Source: an uncultured Armatimonadota bacterium (lineage in GTDB: Bacteria; Armatimonadota; Armatimonadia; Armatimonadales; Armatimonadaceae). From it: a stretch of DNA of 7,908 nucleotides. A program made the translations under genes and the position numbers. Below, one piece after another: positions 6,750 through 7,908 of the stretch. The stretch lies in contig CAIWTR010000391.1 in NCBI GenBank assembly GCA_903915615.1, forward strand, positions 1 through 7,908. Reading direction: 5' to 3'. Under the pieces are notes generated by a model. That model saw nothing but the letters and a program-made list of their open reading frames with translations. It did not search any database and was not told the DNA's origin. Numbering within the stretch: the first letter of the stretch is position 1; every line of letters begins with the position of its first letter.

Positions 6750-7295
6750 ATGCTTATTCCAACACTTTGTCTATTTTTCGCTACCGTGAGCTGGGCTCAG
6801 ACTGGTACCGCACAGTCGCCGTCAACGGCTGTAGACACCAAGGCGGTTGACTTCATCCCGGATGTCATCAGCAAAGTCACCAAAACCTCAGTGGAATGGC
6901 GGAAAACGCTAACGGCCAGTCAGTTTCAAATTCTGAGACAGGCAGCAACGGAGCGCGCATTTGCAAATTCGTTTTGGAACAACCACGCCGATGGACTTTA
7001 CTCCTGTGGCGGATGTGACTTACCACTCTTCTATGCATCCACCAAATTTGATAGCGGCACCGGGTGGCCAAGTTTTTACCAGCCTATCCAAAAGAAGGTG
7101 GTTTCGGAGCGTCGGGATCCCGATGGTGAGCGTGTGGAAATCCTGTGCGCGCGGTGCGACGGCCATCTAGGGCACTTGTTCGATGATGCCAACGGAAAAT
7201 TTGGCATCCCCAAAACGCCAAATGGATTACGCTATTGCATGAATAGCGGTGCGATGCGTTTTAGAAAGAAAATCGCAGACCGGCCAAAGCCCTGA
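6750..7295 (+). CDS. msrB: Exported peptide-methionine (R)-S-oxide reductase, zinc type
   Basis: MsrB reduces methionine-R-sulfoxide in oxidised proteins back to methionine. The 181-residue product has an N-terminal signal peptide (MLIPTLCLFFATVSWA, probable cleavage before Q17), so it should act outside the cytoplasm, most likely in the periplasm. A linker to about residue 48 precedes the SelR domain. The structural zinc site is intact: CGGC (86-89) and CARC (133-136). Other hallmarks are SGTGWPSF (102-109), DGHLGHLFDD (137-146), and the catalytic motif RYCMNS with C163. E. coli MsrB, as I recall it, has the resolving cysteine in SGCGWPSF; here that position is Thr104. No other cysteine remains in the mature protein. 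I chose ATG 6750 because AGGGAGA ends 7 nt upstream; a TTG at 6747 is less likely. It is convergent with ilvD and divergent from the barrel gene. Confidence 0.95.
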   Translation: MLIPTLCLFFATVSWAQTGTAQSPSTAVDTKAVDFIPDVISKVTKTSVEWRKTLTASQFQILRQAATERAFANSFWNNHADGLYSCGGCDLPLFYASTKFDSGTGWPSFYQPIQKKVVSERRDPDGERVEILCARCDGHLGHLFDDANGKFGIPKTPNGLRYCMNSGAMRFRKKIADRPKP

Positions 7296-7314
7296 AGTGG
7301 GTTTGACCGGTCTG
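7276..7314 (-). terminator. Hairpin terminator between convergent ilvD and msrB
   Basis: CAGACCGG (7276-7283) pairs with CCGGTCTG (7307-7314). After one mismatch, CAAA pairs with TTTG, and after another, two more C-G pairs follow, leaving a small loop. On the minus strand the stem is followed by CGATTTTCTTTCT, a U-rich tract lying inside the msrB reading frame. It begins 12 bp after the ilvD stop, so it should terminate ilvD. On the plus strand no U tract follows, so it is weaker there, although the stem would still protect the msrB 3' end. Confidence 0.75.
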
Positions 7315-7325
7315 GCTGCTGATGA

Positions 7326-7908
7326 TTAGAATCTGTCCGTAACGGCGCCGAGGCTTGCCGAGCTGACCAGTTTTGCAAACTTTGCGAGGACGCCCTTTGT
7401 ATAACGCGGAGCAGGCTCTGTCCATGCTGCACGTCGTTCAGCCAGCTCCTCATCGGAAACATTGACCTGCAGAAGAAGCTGGCGGGCATCGATGGTAATC
7501 GAATCCCCTTCCTTCAACAGACCAATCGTGCCGCCAACCGCAGCCTCGGGGGAAACGTGTCCGACAACAAGCCCAAAGGTGCCTCCGCTGAAGCGGCCAT
7601 CCGTGATGAAACCAACGGAATCGCCTAGGCCGGCACCGATAATCGCGGATGTTGGCGCAAGCATTTCCCGCATCCCTGGACCGCCCTTAGGACCTTCGTA
7701 GCGGATAACAAGGACATCCCCAGCGTTGATACTTCCAGCGAGGATGCTCTCAAGGCACTCCTCTTCTGAATCGAAGACTCTTGCAGGCCCTGTGATGACG
7801 GGAACTTTGACGCCTGAAATTTTGGCAACGGCGCCATCCATTGCAAGATTGCCCTTTAGGATAGCCAAGTGGCCCTCAGCGTAGAGGGGCTGATCAAATG
7901 GCCGAACA
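7326..7908 (-). CDS. ilvD: Dihydroxy-acid dehydratase, C-terminal part (5' end beyond right edge)
   Basis: IlvD dehydrates 2,3-dihydroxy-isovalerate and 2,3-dihydroxy-3-methylvalerate to the 2-oxo acids that become valine and isoleucine (and leucine and pantothenate). It is a cytoplasmic iron-sulfur enzyme. The last 193 residues are visible, about one third of the usual 550-620. They start at [20 protein letters not shown] and run on without a break; the TTG at 7868 is an internal Leu codon, not a start. Diagnostic motifs are [35 protein letters not shown], the family signature [13 protein letters not shown] with the proposed catalytic serine, and the C-terminal [14 protein letters not shown]. 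The cluster-binding cysteines are N-terminal and not visible. The related sugar-acid dehydratases (Edd and pentonate types) share these motifs, but the C-terminal wording fits IlvD best. A hairpin terminator follows the stop. Confidence 0.95.
   Translation of the reverse strand, partial: VRPFDQPLYAEGHLAILKGNLAMDGAVAKISGVKVPVITGPARVFDSEEECLESILAGSINAGDVLVIRYEGPKGGPGMREMLAPTSAIIGAGLGDSVGFITDGRFSGGTFGLVVGHVSPEAAVGGTIGLLKEGDSITIDARQLLLQVNVSDEELAERRAAWTEPAPRYTKGVLAKFAKLVSSASLGAVTDRF

Noticed and set aside
7326..7868. Reading the ilvD fragment as a complete 180-residue protein starting at TTG 7868.
   Set aside because: The frame continues upstream to the window edge with typical IlvD sequence, so the TTG is an internal leucine codon.

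Overview
This 7,908-bp window looks like a stretch of bacterial chromosome with intermediate-to-high GC and tightly packed genes. Seven of its eight genes lie on the minus strand. A small predicted outer-membrane beta-barrel protein and a secreted methionine sulfoxide reductase suggest a diderm (Gram-negative-type) organism. The deep lineage cannot be fixed from this sequence. The mix of genes and the style of the small barrel protein would suit a poorly sampled diderm phylum such as Armatimonadota, but that is only an inference.

Reading in the direction of minus-strand transcription, from the right edge: (1) the 3' part of ilvD (branched-chain amino acid and pantothenate synthesis), ending at a strong hairpin shared with the convergent msrB gene; (2) msrB, the only plus-strand gene, which encodes an exported zinc-type methionine-R-sulfoxide reductase; (3) a ~100-bp divergent intergenic region, then a small beta-barrel-like secreted protein; (4) an unusual zinc-ribbon / glycine-zipper / coiled-coil membrane protein whose stop codon overlaps the start of (5) proB, glutamate 5-kinase; (6) a Gfo/Idh/MocA-family dehydrogenase with its own candidate promoter, a strong Shine-Dalgarno sequence and a Rho-independent terminator; (7) a PHP-domain metallohydrolase starting only 14 bp beyond that terminator stem; (8) the 5' two-thirds or so of lon, running off the left edge.

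Most of the window is ordinary metabolism and protein quality control. The two biosynthetic genes (ilvD, proB) and two proteostasis genes (lon, msrB) are not obviously one pathway. The most distinctive gene is the uncharacterised zinc-ribbon membrane protein coupled to proB. The most distinctive regulatory layouts are the terminator sitting in the leader of the PHP gene and a possible SD/anti-SD leader in front of the dehydrogenase. I did not find CRISPR arrays, tRNAs, rRNAs, insertion sequences, or a clear defence or mobile system. No gene-free stretch exceeds about 110 bp.
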